Below, piece by piece: positions 1 through 6,101 of a stretch of DNA of 14,395 nt. Both the position numbers and the translations under genes were made by a program. How positions within the stretch are numbered: the stretch's first letter is position 1; the number at the start of each line of letters is the position of its first letter. The stretch covers positions 1 through 14,395 of the forward strand of contig CAVJGI010000053.1 of the NCBI GenBank assembly GCA_963649145.1. Direction: 5' to 3'. This stretch comes from SVKR01 sp963649145 (lineage in GTDB: Bacteria; Bacillota; Clostridia; Oscillospirales; Oscillospiraceae). Under the pieces are notes generated by a model. It saw nothing but the letters and a program-made list of their open reading frames with translations. It searched no databases and was not told the origin of the DNA.

Positions 1-114
1 GCTGGCCGGGAAAACTTTAATTTTTTTCACTGTCCTCTTGACGGGTAGCGGTTCACAGAGCCGCCGCCCCCTTTCGGTCATAAAGGAACTGTCTGTGGTT
101 CTAATGCTCCCAAA

Positions 115-3100
115 TCACTTCATGCAGCGATAGATGAAGGTGACAATCTGGGCCCGGGTGCAGTTGTCGTCGGGGCTGAAGGTCGTGTCGGAGGTTCCTG
201 TAGTGACGCCGTTGGCAACCGCCCACATCACGGGCTCGCTGTAATAGCTGTCAGCGTCTACGTCAGTGAACGGATTCTTGAACGACCATGCGTCCTGCAT
301 GCCGTTTCCGTTGAGTTGTTCACTCCGGTACAGGAAGGTGACAATCTGGCCGCGGCTGCAAGTCGCATCGGGGCTGAACGTCGTGTCGCTGGTGCCCTTG
401 GTGATACCCTGCTCCACGGCCCACAGCACTGCCGTCTCGTAGTACGCACCGGATGGCACATCGGTGAATGGCATGGTGCCGGACTTGGGTGCGGGGCTGC
501 CCGCCGCTCTCCACAGGAAGGTCACGGCCTGCGCTCTGGTGCAGATGCCGTCGGGGCTGAAGTGGCTGTCATCGGTGCCCTGGGTGATTCCCTTGTCAAC
601 GGCCCAGAGAACCGCATCATAATAATAGGAATTGGTTGGAACATCCACGAAATAGTTAAGGATGGTGTTGTCCTCCATAAAGGTGGCCTTCACGGTGACA
701 TTGCTTGCAGGCATCTTGAAGGTGTACTTCTCGCCGACCTTGACAATGGTCAGGTCAATCTCCTTGCCGCTGGAGTTGGTGACAGAGAGGGTCTCCAGAG
801 TCCAGCCCTGATTCGGGGAAACCGTCAGGGTGACGGTGCTGCCGGAGGAAGCGGTCTTGCGGTCTGCAGTGACAGTGCCGTTCTTGCTGTCCTTCACAGT
901 GATGGTGTAGGTGCTGGAGACCGCGCCGCCACCGCCGGAGGACCTGTTCGTGATGGTCAGTTTGCCATTAACATAGACAATGTCGTTGTAATTGTCGCCG
1001 ACGGGAGCCTCAGCGCCGGAAACCAGGATTGCAACCGTGCCGGCCTTCGTCATATCCGGGGTGGCCTCATAGGCAACAGTAGGCTCTTTCTGGAGCGTAT
1101 CGCTCGCTGCAAGACCCTTGATGGTATAGGACAGTTCGGGAACGGCGTCTTTTACGTAAGCGGTCTTATTATCAGCGCTAATGGTGATATCTGCCTTCCT
1201 GATCTGGAAGGTAAAGGACTTGTCGATGGTATCCTTTGTGTCGGCCCAGACGGTGTTATCCTTATCTTTTAGAACCACAGCAACAGGATAGCCGGTCTCG
1301 TTCGCGTTTGCCTGTACATTCCCGGTTACAGTGTAGGCATCCGAAGCGGCAATCTGATAGGTCTGTTCTTTCCCGTTGTAGGTATAGACCATGGTATCAG
1401 CCGCAGGAGCGGCAATCTCTTTAGGAGCAACCGTTACGGTGACTTCCGCAGTCTGCATTGCACACTGCTCGGTCTCGGCGGCGGTGATGACCACGGTTGT
1501 CGTACCAGCCTTTTTGATGGTCAGTGCACCGGTTGTGCTGTTCACGTCGACCACATCAGCGGCCGCGCCTTCTTTGACAGCATAGCTGAGCGCACCGTCA
1601 CCGATGGTCAGGTCAGCGTTTACTTTTGCGTTGGTGTTGCCATAGACGGCGGTCACATTTTCGGCGGAGATGGTCTGTGCATCCTTGGCGGTGATGGTGA
1701 CGGTTGCCGCCTTGGTGGATTCATTGTAGTTGTCGGTTGCTGCGGCGATGACCGAGAGTGTGAGCGTGCCAATCTGAGTTCCGGTCAGAATGTTGTTCTC
1801 GCTGCACGTGCCATTGCCCGTGCCGGCGACAAGCCGATAGCTCAGGCTGCCGGGAGCACCGAACTTTTCGCTGAGTGCGACAGAACTGCCGACACGAAGG
1901 GAGAAATCACCGCCGGAAATAGTCTGCTCACCCTTACCGATGGAGAAGGTCTCCTCTACAGCAGTCCAGGTGTAATTGCTGTTTGCTGCAGCAGAAACGG
2001 TCACCTTGGCGGTGTTCGTACAGGCGTTGATGTTGTTGGTGTAGGACAGAGTGTAGTCCGTATCCACGGAAAGTGCCGTTGTGCCGTCTTTCACAGTGAC
2101 ACCGGGAGTTTTTGACGTACCATCGTAGGTATAGCCCGCAGTGGGAATATTAACAGTTACAGTAGGCGTAATGCTCTTGGGAGAGACGGTTACAGTAACT
2201 TTCTTGGTGGTCTGTGCATAGTCGTCCGTTTCCGCAGCAGTGATGACCACAGTTGTGGCTCCGGCCTTTCTGACAGTCAGTGCACCGGTTGTACTGTTCA
2301 CGTCGACCACATCAGCGGCCGCGCCCTCTTTGATGGCATAGCTGAGCGCACCGTCACCGGTGGTCAGGTCAGCGTTTACTTTTGCGTTGGTGTTGCCATA
2401 GACGGCGGTCACATTTTCAGCGGAGATAGTCTGTGCGTCCTTATCCGCTGTTGCGGGGAACGCCACTGTGATGGTTTGGTTGACGACGTCAATGCTGGCA
2501 CTTGCGGCACCGGTGGGGGTGGCCACCGTCGGGATTTCAGGCAAACAATAGCCATCTGCCACTGTGTAGCCGAGTGTGGCGGTGTAGGCAGTGCTCGGGG
2601 CAAACGTACTGCTTACAGCAGGACTCCAAGACAGGCTGTTGACGGTCAGGCCGACAGGAAGGGCCACAGCGGCGGTAGCGACCGGGGCTGCACCCTTGGC
2701 AGGCTGTGTCAGACCGGTTACGGAAACGGGCGTGGCGACAGGCGTAGCCTTGCCGGTGATCACGACAGGTGTGGCGACAACCTTTGTGTTCGCAATCTCA
2801 TAACCAAGAGGGTCAGCAACTTTGAAGTCCAGTGCACCCAGAGTGTAACTTCCCGTCTGACCGGCTGCAATGGTTGCCCGAATCGTCATAACGTCAGCCT
2901 CAGTACTCAGACAGTACTCGTTAGTTCCGCCATTAGCTGCGAGGTATTTTGATGCAGCCGTATATTCAAGCTTTTCAAAATAGCCCGTGATGGCGCCGGT
3001 TTCCTCATCTTCCGAGCGCTGAAGTGCTTTTGTAGCAACCCAGTAGCCGTCACCGCCCTTATTCTTCTCGGCGGCAGCAAGCTTTTTCTCGCTCAATGTC

Positions 3101-3342
3101 ATTCCATCTGTGGGATTCAATGTGCACGCGAATGCACCCACCTTGATGGTACTGTCCTTAGGCGTAATTTTTATGGTATAAGTTACGCTGATTGCATCAT
3201 CTCCTGCTTCAGCTGATGTGATGTTGGGAGTGATTGTAAGAACAACATCTGCAGTATCGCCATCGCTCAAAGCAACCGCCGGAAAGACACCCAGCGACAG
3301 GATCATGGCAACAGCCAGCAGAGACGCTAAAAATCGTTTCAT
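115..3342 (-). CDS. Secreted SLH-domain surface protein with Ig-like repeats
   Basis: This is a cell-wall-anchored surface protein of 1075 aa. Residues 1-25 form a classical signal peptide (MKRF, hydrophobic core, AVA cleavage region). Residues about 30-195 resemble a cohesin-like beta domain. The middle is a chain of bacterial Ig-like/MBG-type modules, including two almost identical copies of a module starting DAQTISAENVTAVYG, followed by a Ser-Gly linker (RSSGGGG) and a 'bacterial repeat' module (about 815-890). Three SLH domains end the protein (about 896-956, 957-1022, 1023-1075; motifs FTDV, YY..AV.WA, FSPD, TRAQ.VTF). SLH domains bind pyruvylated secondary wall polymer, so an S-layer or adhesin role is inferred; the ligand is unknown. 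The start has a good ribosome site (TTTGGAGGT, 10 nt before ATG). No convincing promoter lies directly upstream, and a recombinase gene and inverted crossover-like sites do, which suggests phase-variable expression. No clear U-tailed terminator is visible in bases 1-114. Confidence 0.93.
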   Translation of the reverse strand: MKRFLASLLAVAMILSLGVFPAVALSDGDTADVVLTITPNITSAEAGDDAISVTYTIKITPKDSTIKVGAFACTLNPTDGMTLSEKKLAAAEKNKGGDGYWVATKALQRSEDEETGAITGYFEKLEYTAASKYLAANGGTNEYCLSTEADVMTIRATIAAGQTGSYTLGALDFKVADPLGYEIANTKVVATPVVITGKATPVATPVSVTGLTQPAKGAAPVATAAVALPVGLTVNSLSWSPAVSSTFAPSTAYTATLGYTVADGYCLPEIPTVATPTGAASASIDVVNQTITVAFPATADKDAQTISAENVTAVYGNTNAKVNADLTTGDGALSYAIKEGAAADVVDVNSTTGALTVRKAGATTVVITAAETDDYAQTTKKVTVTVSPKSITPTVTVNIPTAGYTYDGTSKTPGVTVKDGTTALSVDTDYTLSYTNNINACTNTAKVTVSAAANSNYTWTAVEETFSIGKGEQTISGGDFSLRVGSSVALSEKFGAPGSLSYRLVAGTGNGTCSENNILTGTQIGTLTLSVIAAATDNYNESTKAATVTITAKDAQTISAENVTAVYGNTNAKVNADLTIGDGALSYAVKEGAAADVVDVNSTTGALTIKKAGTTTVVITAAETEQCAMQTAEVTVTVAPKEIAAPAADTMVYTYNGKEQTYQIAASDAYTVTGNVQANANETGYPVAVVLKDKDNTVWADTKDTIDKSFTFQIRKADITISADNKTAYVKDAVPELSYTIKGLAASDTLQKEPTVAYEATPDMTKAGTVAILVSGAEAPVGDNYNDIVYVNGKLTITNRSSGGGGAVSSTYTITVKDSKNGTVTADRKTASSGSTVTLTVSPNQGWTLETLSVTNSSGKEIDLTIVKVGEKYTFKMPASNVTVKATFMEDNTILNYFVDVPTNSYYYDAVLWAVDKGITQGTDDSHFSPDGICTRAQAVTFLWRAAGSPAPKSGTMPFTDVPSGAYYETAVLWAVEQGITKGTSDTTFSPDATCSRGQIVTFLYRSEQLNGNGMQDAWSFKNPFTDVDADSYYSEPVMWAVANGVTTGTSDTTFSPDDNCTRAQIVTFIYRCMK
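1481..1686 (-). repeat. Intragenic direct repeat, copy nearer the gene 3' end
   Basis: About 206 bp within the surface-protein gene match 2237-2442 at a constant offset of 756 bp with few differences. The repeat encodes part of a valine/threonine-rich Ig-like module (VTAVYGNTNAKVNADLT, then DVVDVNSTTGAL). Such near-identity at DNA level implies recent duplication or gene conversion. It could allow module loss or gain by homologous recombination. Confidence 0.85.
2237..2442 (-). repeat. Intragenic direct repeat, copy nearer the gene 5' end
   Basis: This is the partner of the repeat at 1481-1686. Most differences are single transitions, such as the ACC versus ATC codon that gives T or I in 'NADLT(T/I)GDG'. 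The 756-bp period equals 252 codons, so recombination between copies would keep the reading frame. Confidence 0.85.
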
Positions 3343-3537
3343 TTACTGGTTACCTCCAAATCGTTTTCTCTAATTAACAGATTTCTTCTGCTTGAATGAG
3401 CAGATTGCTATGCCCAAAGCGACAAGCGGGATGATTTTCGAGGGGAATCATCCCTATTCAGGCATTGCCTTTCTCCAACCGCAAGATTCAGGCCTAATCA
3501 TTTTTCCTCACCCCTCAATATCCTTCCGTTTTGTCAG
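3343..3537 (-). promoter_or_regulatory. Structured leader of the surface-protein gene
   Basis: This 195-bp stretch lies between the left crossover-like site and the surface-protein ATG. It contains a perfect 9-bp stem, GGGATGATT (3428-3436) with AATCATCCC (3446-3454). It also has a short AGGC/GCCT dyad near 3460, a CTGCT/AGCAG hairpin near 3390-3410, and ATTCAGGC twice (3456 and 3487). I found no good -35/-10 pair reading toward the gene, so transcription probably starts upstream and this is a 5' untranslated leader. I cannot match it to a known riboswitch class. Confidence 0.45.
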
Positions 3538-3561
3538 TTTGCCAAAGTGTACTTTTGCAAA
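3538..3561. repeat. Crossover-like dyad, left copy (candidate inversion site)
   Basis: The half-sites TTTGCCAAAGT (3538-3548) and ACTTTTGCAAA (3551-3561) are inverted copies of each other at 10 of 11 positions and flank the dinucleotide GT (3549-3550). Small serine recombinases such as Hin and Gin use sites of this form: two roughly 12-bp half-sites around a 2-bp core. In inverted orientation it matches the copy at 3654-3677 at 21 of 24 positions, including the core. Confidence 0.6.
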
Positions 3562-3602
3562 TTGGAAAAATCAGTTCAGAAACAACGTTGAAACCTATTG
3601 CA

Positions 3603-3632
3603 TTTTCAACTCGCTTCCTGTAAACTTATACT
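3603..3632 (+). promoter_or_regulatory. Promoter-like sequence inside the putative invertible segment
   Basis: TTTTCA (3603-3608), an 18-bp spacer and TATACT (3627-3632) resemble a sigma-A promoter. It reads rightward, toward the 3' end of the recombinase gene and away from the surface-protein gene. If the segment between the two dyads were inverted, it would read leftward into the surface-protein leader. An inverted repeat GTTGAAA (3587-3593) / TTTCAAC (3604-3610) overlaps the -35. The -35 is only a 4/6 match, so the call is tentative. Confidence 0.4.
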
Positions 3633-3653
3633 AAACACAGATTTGTGATAGGA

Positions 3654-3677
3654 TTTGTAAAAGTACACATTTGCAAA
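3654..3677. repeat. Crossover-like dyad, right copy (candidate inversion site)
   Basis: The half-sites TTTGTAAAAGT (3654-3664) and ACATTTGCAAA (3667-3677) flank the dinucleotide AC (3665-3666). AC is the complement of the GT core in the left copy, so the two sites are in inverted orientation. Their centres are 116 bp apart, close to eleven helical turns. The site lies 17 bp beyond the recombinase stop codon. No further copy was found in the window. Confidence 0.6.
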
Positions 3678-3694
3678 TTTTAGGAACGATTTGT

Positions 3695-4324
3695 TTAAGT
3701 GGCATTTTCAAACTTCCTTGCCTTGCCGTAGAACGTCCCGACGGGCATATTGCAGGCTGCCGCCGCCTGTTTCAGCGTCAGCTTTTTCGCCCGCCACGCT
3801 TTGTGTACCTCATAGAAATTCTCAGGCAGGGGGCGCGGTTTCCTGCCGAATTTAATACCCTTTGCCTTGGCCGCTGCGATGCCCTCTGCCTGACGCTTTC
3901 GGATGTATTCACGCTCGTTCTGCGCCACAAAGGACAGAATTTGCAGGACAAGATCAGCGATAAACGTTCCCAGCAGGTCTTTGCCCTGCCGGGTGTCCAG
4001 CAGCGGCATATCAATGACGCAGATGTCCACCTCCTTCTCCTTGGTCAGCACGCGCCATTGATTCTGCACTTCCTCATAGTTGCGTCCCAACCGGTCGATG
4101 CTCTGGATTATGAGCAAATCGCCCGGCTTTAATTTTTTGACCAGCCTCTTATACTGCGGTCGGTCAAAATCCTTGCCGGATTTCTTGTCGATATAGATAC
4201 ACGCATCCTTTACACCCTTACCCCGCAGGGCGATAAGCTGCCTGTCCTCGTTCTGATCTTTGCTGGAAACACGGATATAGCCGTAGGTTTTGCTCTCTAT
4301 CGTTATCGCCCCCGTTTCTGCCAT
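3695..4324 (-). CDS. Small serine recombinase (resolvase/invertase family)
   Basis: This 209-aa site-specific recombinase cuts and rejoins DNA through a serine nucleophile. The catalytic domain spans about residues 12-135. YGYIRVSS carries the nucleophile Ser20 and Arg18. SGKDFDRP follows at 49-56, and DRLGR at 77-81 holds the conserved active-site arginines. A long E-helix (about 125-155) leads to a C-terminal helix-turn-helix (about 182-203, LTLKQAAAACNMPVGTFYG). Length and layout fit the Hin/Gin/Tn3-resolvase class, not large serine integrases. The ATG lies inside the preceding small gene (22-bp overlap), indicating translational coupling. Two dyads of the expected crossover form lie just downstream, between this gene and the surface-protein gene, so it may invert that segment. 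Alternatively it resolves or moves a larger element. Its catalytic residues look intact. Confidence 0.92.
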   Translation of the reverse strand: MAETGAITIESKTYGYIRVSSKDQNEDRQLIALRGKGVKDACIYIDKKSGKDFDRPQYKRLVKKLKPGDLLIIQSIDRLGRNYEEVQNQWRVLTKEKEVDICVIDMPLLDTRQGKDLLGTFIADLVLQILSFVAQNEREYIRKRQAEGIAAAKAKGIKFGRKPRPLPENFYEVHKAWRAKKLTLKQAAAACNMPVGTFYGKARKFENAT

Positions 4325-4530
4325 ACGATGTCATATCCCAGTGCGTCCGCCAGTTCTACCGCCTCGCCGTAGCGGAGCGAGCCGCGCTTGAGCTTGCCGG
4401 AGAGATTGGGAACGCTGCGGCTCCAGCCGTACTCGTCGGAAAGGTGGTCCACTACCTCGGTCATGGTCATGCCGGTGCGGACGATGTAGGATTTGATCTC
4501 ATTGCGATAGGTTTCAGATTCTCTTGTCAT
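4303..4530 (-). CDS. Small HTH-like protein paired with the recombinase
   Basis: This 75-aa basic protein has a predicted all-helical fold resembling small lambda-repressor-like (XRE/DUF6471-like) domains: SYIVRTGMTMTEVVDHLSDEYG, then VPNLSGKLKRGSL and AVELADALGYDIVW. The 'sets up alternatives, then NLSGKLKRG' pattern is typical of a recognition helix region. It overlaps the recombinase start by 22 bp and has an AGGAG ribosome site 10 nt before its ATG, so the two are one operon. It may regulate the recombinase or act as an accessory factor. The family assignment is tentative; that it is a real gene is likely. Confidence 0.75.
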   Translation of the reverse strand: MTRESETYRNEIKSYIVRTGMTMTEVVDHLSDEYGWSRSVPNLSGKLKRGSLRYGEAVELADALGYDIVWQKRGR

Positions 4531-5219
4531 TCATATTTCACTCCTGTTCTTGTCTGCGCTCTGTGGTAGAATGGACGTATCAAACCACGATACCCGTTTG
4601 CCGCAGAGCGATTCTTTTTGATAAACGGTCATCGGCTGGAATTGCTGCCCATGATGTGCTGGTCGTGGGAGCCACTTTCTGTCTTTGCCGTTTCGTTTGT
4701 GTTTTTGCGAATGGGCGAAATGCCTTGACTACCGGCGAACCCTGTTCGCTCCCTGATGGCTCATTATTTTATATGGGTGACACCACAGCAGAGAAAAGTT
4801 CTTCGCCCATCTCACTTGTTTTGATTTTGACAGCCGTTTTTGCCGCTCTGCCCGAACGCCGTTCCTGCCCGGAGGTGCGCTCCCGGCGTTTTGTTCCCTT
4901 TGGTGCGCTGAATGCGGCACTTCGCCGGGGAACATATCCCGTTCGGACGGTCATGAAGTTTTCAAGGTTCAGGTGCGATTGCAAGACCATTTTAGCGAAA
5001 AATACAGCCCTCTCCCGTATATCCAAGAGGTAGGAAAACACACCGAAAATCGCAGATTTCCACGCTTATGGATAGAGAGGGGGCAAGCGGGAAATGAAAG
5101 GCAGATAAAAAGAGAGACCATACCCGGCCCTGTTGGGCCAGGTATGGTCTCCTGTCATTTGAGTTCAATTTTCTGCAAGGTGTTTGTAAGCGTGGGTTTG
5201 GGTTGTTGTAGAAGTATCC
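4531..5219. other. Gene-poor stretch upstream of the recombinase operon
   Basis: About 690 bp hold no gene I can support. Open frames exist on both strands (plus 4524-5033, minus 4769-5041). None has a good ribosome site, a domain or convincing composition. A short hairpin GTATC/GATAC sits near 4577-4593. The stretch carries the presumed promoter of the HTH/recombinase pair near 4540-4600, although no consensus pair is clear. At its right end is the terminator-like hairpin at 5114-5151. It lies between the recombinase operon and a truncated HTH gene, so it may be the terminal region of an inserted element. Confidence 0.5.
5114..5151 (-). terminator. Strong rho-independent terminator
   Basis: An 11-bp stem, GAGACCATACC (5114-5124) with GGTATGGTCTC (5141-5151), is extended after one mismatch by GGCCC/GGGCC around a TGTT loop. 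Read on the minus strand it is followed by TCTCTTTTTATC, a T-rich tail. It would stop leftward transcripts coming from the truncated HTH gene. Confidence 0.75.
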
Positions 5220-5357
5220 TTAATTGAGGGAAAGCCCCCGCTCCCATTTGGAAACGGCGCGGTCCGTGATGTGCAGTTGCTCGGCGAGCGTGCGCTGCGT
5301 GAGCCCCTTTTCCTTGCGGAGCGCCTTGATCAGCGCCCCTGTTTTGAGATTATCCAT
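5220..5357 (-). pseudogene. Truncated XRE-family HTH regulator
   Basis: Only 45 codons remain, starting MDNLKTGALIKALRKEKGLT and ending ERGLSLN. The first 42 or so residues are a textbook XRE/Cro-CI helix-turn-helix (LTQRTLAEQLHITDRAVSKWERG). Family members continue after 'GLSLPD' with a fifth helix and usually a C-terminal domain. Here the frame ends in AAT TAA directly after SL, and the following DNA is unlike a coding sequence. The start has a good AGGAG site 8 nt upstream. The simplest reading is that foreign DNA to the left replaced the rest of the gene near 5225. The stub may still be translated but lacks any effector or dimerisation domain. Confidence 0.7.
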
Positions 5358-5418
5358 CGTGCGTCTCCTTTCCGCTTTGACGCCATTTTACACCGCGCAG
5401 CCGCAAAAATGCACCAAA

Positions 5419-5461
5419 CCGCCGGTTGAATCCGGGCAAAAAGCACGGGTTCGACCGGCGG
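5419..5461 (-). terminator. Terminator of the DUF4160 operon
   Basis: An imperfect 15-bp stem joins 5419-5433 to 5447-5461, with eight perfect outer pairs (CCGCCGGT/ACCGGCGG). On the minus strand it is followed by TTTGGTGCATTTTT. It begins about 34 bp after the DUF4160 stop and separates that operon from the truncated HTH gene. Confidence 0.6.
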
Positions 5462-5494
5462 TATGAACAAAAGCTGCTGCGCGCAGACCTTTCG

Positions 5495-5773
5495 TCAGCA
5501 GAAAAACCGCGCCTGTCCGAAAAAGGCTGTCCACTTTTCAACGACCTCGCCGCTGCGGGCCTCGATCACGTCCATGATGTTGCGGAGAACGCGCTCCGGG
5601 ATGCGGGAGTTGTTATTGCAGAGAATGCAGCCGCCCGCTCTTGTGAGCCAGATCTTGGTAGCATTGCCGTTCGGCGTCCCCTGACAGACGTGGACATGGA
5701 CCGGTTCAAGGGGGTCGTTTTCGTTTGCCCAGAAAAAGACCCAGTAGGAGCCGACTTTAAAAATCTGCGGCAT
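5495..5773 (-). CDS. DUF4160 domain protein
   Basis: This small cytosolic protein of 92 aa has the DUF4160 pattern: an N-terminal MPQIFKVGSYWVFFWANEND, a histidine-rich PVHVHV segment (residues 24-29) in place of the usual 'PPHIHV', a KIWL strand (40-43), and a C-terminal helix (NIMDVIEARSGEVVEKWTAFFG). The molecular function of the family is unknown. Members are often encoded with a second small protein, here the gene at 5757-6029, which it overlaps by 17 bp. The start was chosen at MPQ because GGGAGGAG lies 7 nt upstream and the family begins there. A longer in-frame extension to 5947 only shadows the neighbouring gene. A toxin-antitoxin-like role has been considered for such pairs, but nothing here proves it. 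Confidence 0.85.
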   Translation of the reverse strand: MPQIFKVGSYWVFFWANENDPLEPVHVHVCQGTPNGNATKIWLTRAGGCILCNNNSRIPERVLRNIMDVIEARSGEVVEKWTAFFGQARFFC

Positions 5774-6029
5774 TTTCGACTCCTCCCTCTGCGGCGAAGC
5801 GCATGATGAGGTGCGCCGTGGACGCGAGGACCTCCTGATAGCGCCGGAGCTCGGCGTCTGTGAAGCCGCGGACGTTCTCCCAGCGATAAGCAGGGAGATA
5901 GCACTCTGCGCTGTGGAAGCAGTCGTTCTCGTCCGGCTTTTCCACATAGACCTTTACCTGTCCGCCCTCAAGCGTCTCGGAATGGACGATCTCCGTGCCG
6001 TCGTCGAGCGTCAGAAACGGATACATCAT
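5757..6029 (-). CDS. Conserved small hypothetical protein, DUF4160 partner
   Basis: This 90-aa acidic protein begins MMYPFLTLDDGTEIVHSE and contains VKVYVEKPDENDCFHSAECYL, then a helical C-terminus (FTDAELRRYQEVLASTAHLIMRF). I recognise the sequence style as a conserved clostridial hypothetical that occurs next to DUF4160 genes, but know no function. It has a GGAGG site 10 nt before the first ATG, a second ATG one codon later, and a strong promoter about 28 bp upstream. Its 3' end overlaps the DUF4160 gene by 17 bp, so the two are translated together and probably act together. Confidence 0.82.
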   Translation of the reverse strand: MMYPFLTLDDGTEIVHSETLEGGQVKVYVEKPDENDCFHSAECYLPAYRWENVRGFTDAELRRYQEVLASTAHLIMRFAAEGGVENAADF

Positions 6030-6056
6030 TGTGGCTGCACCTCCGCGTTTTTTCCT

Positions 6057-6085
6057 ATTATACCACGCCCGCGCGCGTTATGCAA
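6057..6085 (-). promoter_or_regulatory. Promoter of the hypothetical/DUF4160 operon
   Basis: On the minus strand TTGCAT (6080-6085), a 17-bp spacer and a perfect TATAAT (6057-6062) preceded by TGG form an extended -10 promoter. The -35 matches only its TTG. The predicted start is near 6050, giving a leader of about 20 nt with the GGAGG site. Confidence 0.7.
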
Positions 6086-6101
6086 TCCCGGTCGCCCTTC
6101 C

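Noticed and set aside
35..65. Weak hairpin GCGGTT/AGCCGC downstream of the surface-protein gene
   Set aside because: It has only six pairs including a G-U, contains a mismatch on the strand that would be transcribed, and lacks a clean T-tail; not enough for a terminator.
1481..2442. Repeats considered as a CRISPR-like or tandem array
   Set aside because: There are only two copies, long and in-frame within a coding sequence, with no spacers or cas genes.
3392..3634. Plus-strand 80-codon open frame in the leader/switch region
   Set aside because: It has no ribosome site or domain, and it crosses the left dyad and the promoter-like segment, so coding is unlikely.
3538..3677. Two dyads read as subsites of a resolvase res site and not as inversion sites
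   Set aside because: Not excluded, but res sites usually lie upstream of the resolvase gene with more closely spaced subsites, and accessory subsites need no matching inverted 2-bp core. Inversion explains the core symmetry and the surface-gene context better.
4524..5041. Plus-strand 169-codon and minus-strand 90-codon open frames
   Set aside because: They overlap each other on opposite strands, and neither has a ribosome site or recognisable fold; kept only as an uncharacterised region.
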